In this document: positions 5,767 to 7,474 of the stretch, piece after piece
How the letters are laid out: every line of letters starts with the position of its first letter
Numbering within the stretch: the stretch's first letter is position 1
Origin: Methanosarcinales archaeon
Lineage (GTDB): Archaea > Halobacteriota > Methanosarcinia > Methanosarcinales > Methanocomedenaceae
Direction: 5' to 3'
NCBI GenBank assembly: GCA_013330355.1
Contig: DUIM01000010.1
Coordinates: 1 to 7,474 of the forward strand
Length of the DNA: 7,474 nucleotides
The notes under the pieces: model-generated
The model's database searches: none
Told to the model about the DNA's origin: nothing
The model's input: the letters and a program-made list of their open reading frames with translations, nothing else
Position numbers and translations under genes: made by a program

Positions 5767-6668
5767 GTAAATTATCATTCTTCCTGGGTTGTATTGCACC
5801 CAACCGATATCCCGGCATAGAAGCTGCTACTATAAAGACACTTGAAAAACTGGGCATTGAACTGGTTGACCTTAAAGGTGCTTCCTGCTGTCCTGCCCCC
5901 GGTGTTTTCAGGTCATTTGACAAGATCACATGGCTGGCACTCGCATCCAGGAATGTAACTCTGTCGGAAGAGATGGGTCTGGATATCCTGACTGTCTGCA
6001 ATGGTTGTTTCGGATCGCTGGTCGATGCCAATAATATCATGAAAGAAGACCCAGCACTGAAAGAAGAAGTTAATAAGATCCTGAAGGAGATCGGACATGA
6101 GTTCAAGGGTACAATCGAAGTGCGCCATATTATCGAGTACCTTTCACAGGAAGTTGGAGCTGAAAAGATCAAAGCAGCAGTTACCATTCCTATGGACCTC
6201 AATGTTGCCCTTCACTACGGATGCCATCTGGTCAAACCAAGTAAAGAGAGGCATCTCGGAAGCACAGAGAACCCCACGTTCTTTGATGAACTTGTGGAAG
6301 CAACTGGCGCTACCAGCGTGGACTATGAGGACAAAATGGCATGTTGCGGAGCAGGCGGCGGTGCACGTACGGCAGTACTTGATACTTCACTCCAGATGGT
6401 TGTGAATAAACTGGATCACATGAAAGCAGCCGGTGTGGATTGTATCATTGATGCATGTCCTTTCTGTCACCTGCAGTTTGATGTCGGCCAGACAGAGGTC
6501 AAGAAGAAATTCAATAAAGTGTATGATATACCTGTTGTGCATTATTCACAGCTTCTGGGACTTGCTATGGGTCTTCCACTGAGTGAACTGGGTATTGACC
6601 AGAACCTGATAGTAAATGAAGAATTTAATAAAAAGATCGAGAGAATCAGAGGTGGTGCAAATGAGTAA
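5763..6668 (+). CDS. hdrB: Heterodisulfide reductase subunit B
   Basis: 301 residues, full length for HdrB. It is the catalytic subunit that reduces the CoM-S-S-CoB heterodisulfide, or runs the reverse, at two non-cubane [4Fe-4S] clusters. Both CCG motifs are complete: C10-x31-CC42/43-x35-C79xxC82 with the usual SCCPAPG, and C154-x39-CC194/195-x36-C232xxC235 with the usual ACCGAGGGAR. The N-terminus FFLGCIAPNRYPG is classical. No membrane segment or signal is seen, so it should be cytoplasmic and work with HdrA and HdrC. The ATG at 5763 overlaps the hdrC stop by 4 bases and follows GAGGAGG at 5749-5755; the 3' end overlaps hdrA by 8 bases. Such spacing suggests coupled translation and equal amounts. 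Compared with the HdrD-like protein upstream, this one has the canonical cluster motifs, so it is the better candidate for true heterodisulfide chemistry. Confidence 0.95.
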   Translation: MSKLSFFLGCIAPNRYPGIEAATIKTLEKLGIELVDLKGASCCPAPGVFRSFDKITWLALASRNVTLSEEMGLDILTVCNGCFGSLVDANNIMKEDPALKEEVNKILKEIGHEFKGTIEVRHIIEYLSQEVGAEKIKAAVTIPMDLNVALHYGCHLVKPSKERHLGSTENPTFFDELVEATGATSVDYEDKMACCGAGGGARTAVLDTSLQMVVNKLDHMKAAGVDCIIDACPFCHLQFDVGQTEVKKKFNKVYDIPVVHYSQLLGLAMGLPLSELGIDQNLIVNEEFNKKIERIRGGANE

Positions 6669-7474
6669 ATTAGTTGGTGCTGTTGCTATTGCCGGCGGAG
6701 GAATAGCTGGTATCCAGAGCGCCATTGATCTGGCAAGCAGCGGATTGAAGGTTTATTTGATAGAAAGCAGCACAACCATTGGTGGCAAGATGGCCCAGCT
6801 GGATAAGACATTCCCAACACTGGACTGTTCTATGTGCACGCTGTCTCCCAAACTGGCTGAAGTGGCCCGCCATCCTAATATTGAACTCATGACCTACAGT
6901 GAGATCACAGGAATTGCAGGTGAACCTGGGAATTTCACAGTAACTGTGAAGAAGAAAGCTACATACGTGGATTATGATAAATGTACAGCCTGTGAGTTGT
7001 GCGTTTCCAAATGTCCTGTTAAAGTGCCTGATGAATACAATGAAGGCCAGAATAACAGAAAAGCCATCTATCTGGCATTCCCACAGGCAGTACCGAGAGT
7101 ATTTACCATTGATGCGGAACACTGTTTATATCTGACAAAAGGTAAATGCGGCAATTGCCAGAAAGCATGCGAGAACGATGCTATTAATTTTGAGGATACT
7201 GACAAAGAAGTAGACATTAATGTGGGAAGTGTTATCTTAAATACCGGGTTCGAACCTTACGATGCTTCAAACCTGGAGCAGTACAGGGTCGACCATCCCA
7301 ATGTTGTCACCTCCCTGGAATTTGAGAGACAACTGAGTTCATCAGGTCCCTTCGAAGGTCATGTGACGCTTGCTGACGGGTCGCATCCCAAGAATATAGC
7401 CTGGATACAGTGTATAGGTTCGCGGAGTCCTGAGATCGGTCGCAATACCTGCAGCAGTGTTTGCTGTATGTATG
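6661..7474 (+). CDS. hdrA: Heterodisulfide reductase subunit A, N-terminal part (cut by window end), lacking the usual N-terminal FeS domain
   Basis: 271 codons are visible and the frame is open at the window end. HdrA holds the FAD that splits or merges electron pairs and many FeS clusters. The Rossmann motif G12-x-G14-x-x-G17 starts at residue 11, followed by LIESSTTIGGKMAQLDKTFP and DCSMCTLSPKL (C56, C59). An inserted ferredoxin domain has C108/111/114/118 and C155-x7-C163-x2-C166-x3-C170, joined by the HdrA signature RKAIYLAFPQAVPRVFTID. Near the end is the HdrA mark C251-x12-C264-x3-C268-C269 (CIGSRS...CSSVCC). Classical methanogen HdrA has about 130 more residues with an FeS cluster before the FAD domain; here the gene starts directly at the FAD fold, as in shorter HdrA or QmoA-like forms. 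ATG 6661 overlaps hdrB by 8 bases and follows GAGGTG at 6649-6654, so the short start is well supported. The C-terminal ferredoxin domain, or a fusion to an MvhD- or FrhB-type partner, would lie outside the window. Confidence 0.93.
   Translation, partial: MSKLVGAVAIAGGGIAGIQSAIDLASSGLKVYLIESSTTIGGKMAQLDKTFPTLDCSMCTLSPKLAEVARHPNIELMTYSEITGIAGEPGNFTVTVKKKATYVDYDKCTACELCVSKCPVKVPDEYNEGQNNRKAIYLAFPQAVPRVFTIDAEHCLYLTKGKCGNCQKACENDAINFEDTDKEVDINVGSVILNTGFEPYDASNLEQYRVDHPNVVTSLEFERQLSSSGPFEGHVTLADGSHPKNIAWIQCIGSRSPEIGRNTCSSVCCMY

Noticed and set aside
6670..7122. Minus-strand open frame of 150 codons opposite hdrA
   Set aside because: Cys- and His-rich only because it mirrors the hdrA codons; hdrA itself is clearly coding on the plus strand.

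Overview
The window looks like archaeal chromosome, most likely from the Methanosarcinales or a relative such as an ANME-2 or Methanoperedens-type methane oxidiser. Three things point there: a heterodisulfide reductase (Hdr) gene cluster, a YchF-family GTPase of the archaeal subtype with its cysteine insert, and archaeal TATA-type promoters with leaderless or short-leader starts. Exonuclease VII genes (xseA/xseB) are common in bacteria but restricted in archaea; as far as I recall, Methanosarcinales are among the archaea that carry them. The assignment to a lineage is inference. I saw no rRNA, tRNA, CRISPR array or intact mobile element.

Layout. Bases 1-516 hold the 3' part of a gene for a probably secreted, PepSY-like archaeal protein. 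It is visibly more AT-rich and uses different codons from the rest, and it ends at a poly-T terminator. Bases 517-874 are mostly non-coding or uncertain: a strong hairpin, a doubtful 75-codon ORF and a possible promoter. Bases 875-2861 form a plus-strand nuclease block: a DUF151/BFN bifunctional nuclease gene, then xseA and xseB, the two subunits of exodeoxyribonuclease VII. Convergent to it, with only 2 bp between the stop codons, is a minus-strand archaeal YchF/OBG-type GTPase gene (2864-4039).

A divergent intergenic region (4040-4175) follows. It carries a TATA box facing each way and a perfect 8-bp inverted repeat between them. From 4176 to the window's end runs a tightly packed plus-strand operon: an HdrD-like protein (ferredoxin domain fused to two CCG domains), then hdrC, hdrB and hdrA (cut by the window end). 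Junctions are +1, -4 and -8 bp.

How the genes work together. HdrA carries FAD and FeS clusters and is the electron-splitting or electron-merging core. HdrC wires it to HdrB, whose two CCG motifs bind non-cubane [4Fe-4S] clusters that reduce CoM-S-S-CoB or a similar disulfide. The first gene encodes a second, self-contained HdrC+HdrB-like module with a divergent second CCG motif, so the operon encodes two disulfide-reductase-type arms for one HdrA. This HdrA begins directly at the FAD domain and lacks the N-terminal iron-sulfur domain of classical methanogen HdrA. This cluster is the most interesting part of the window.
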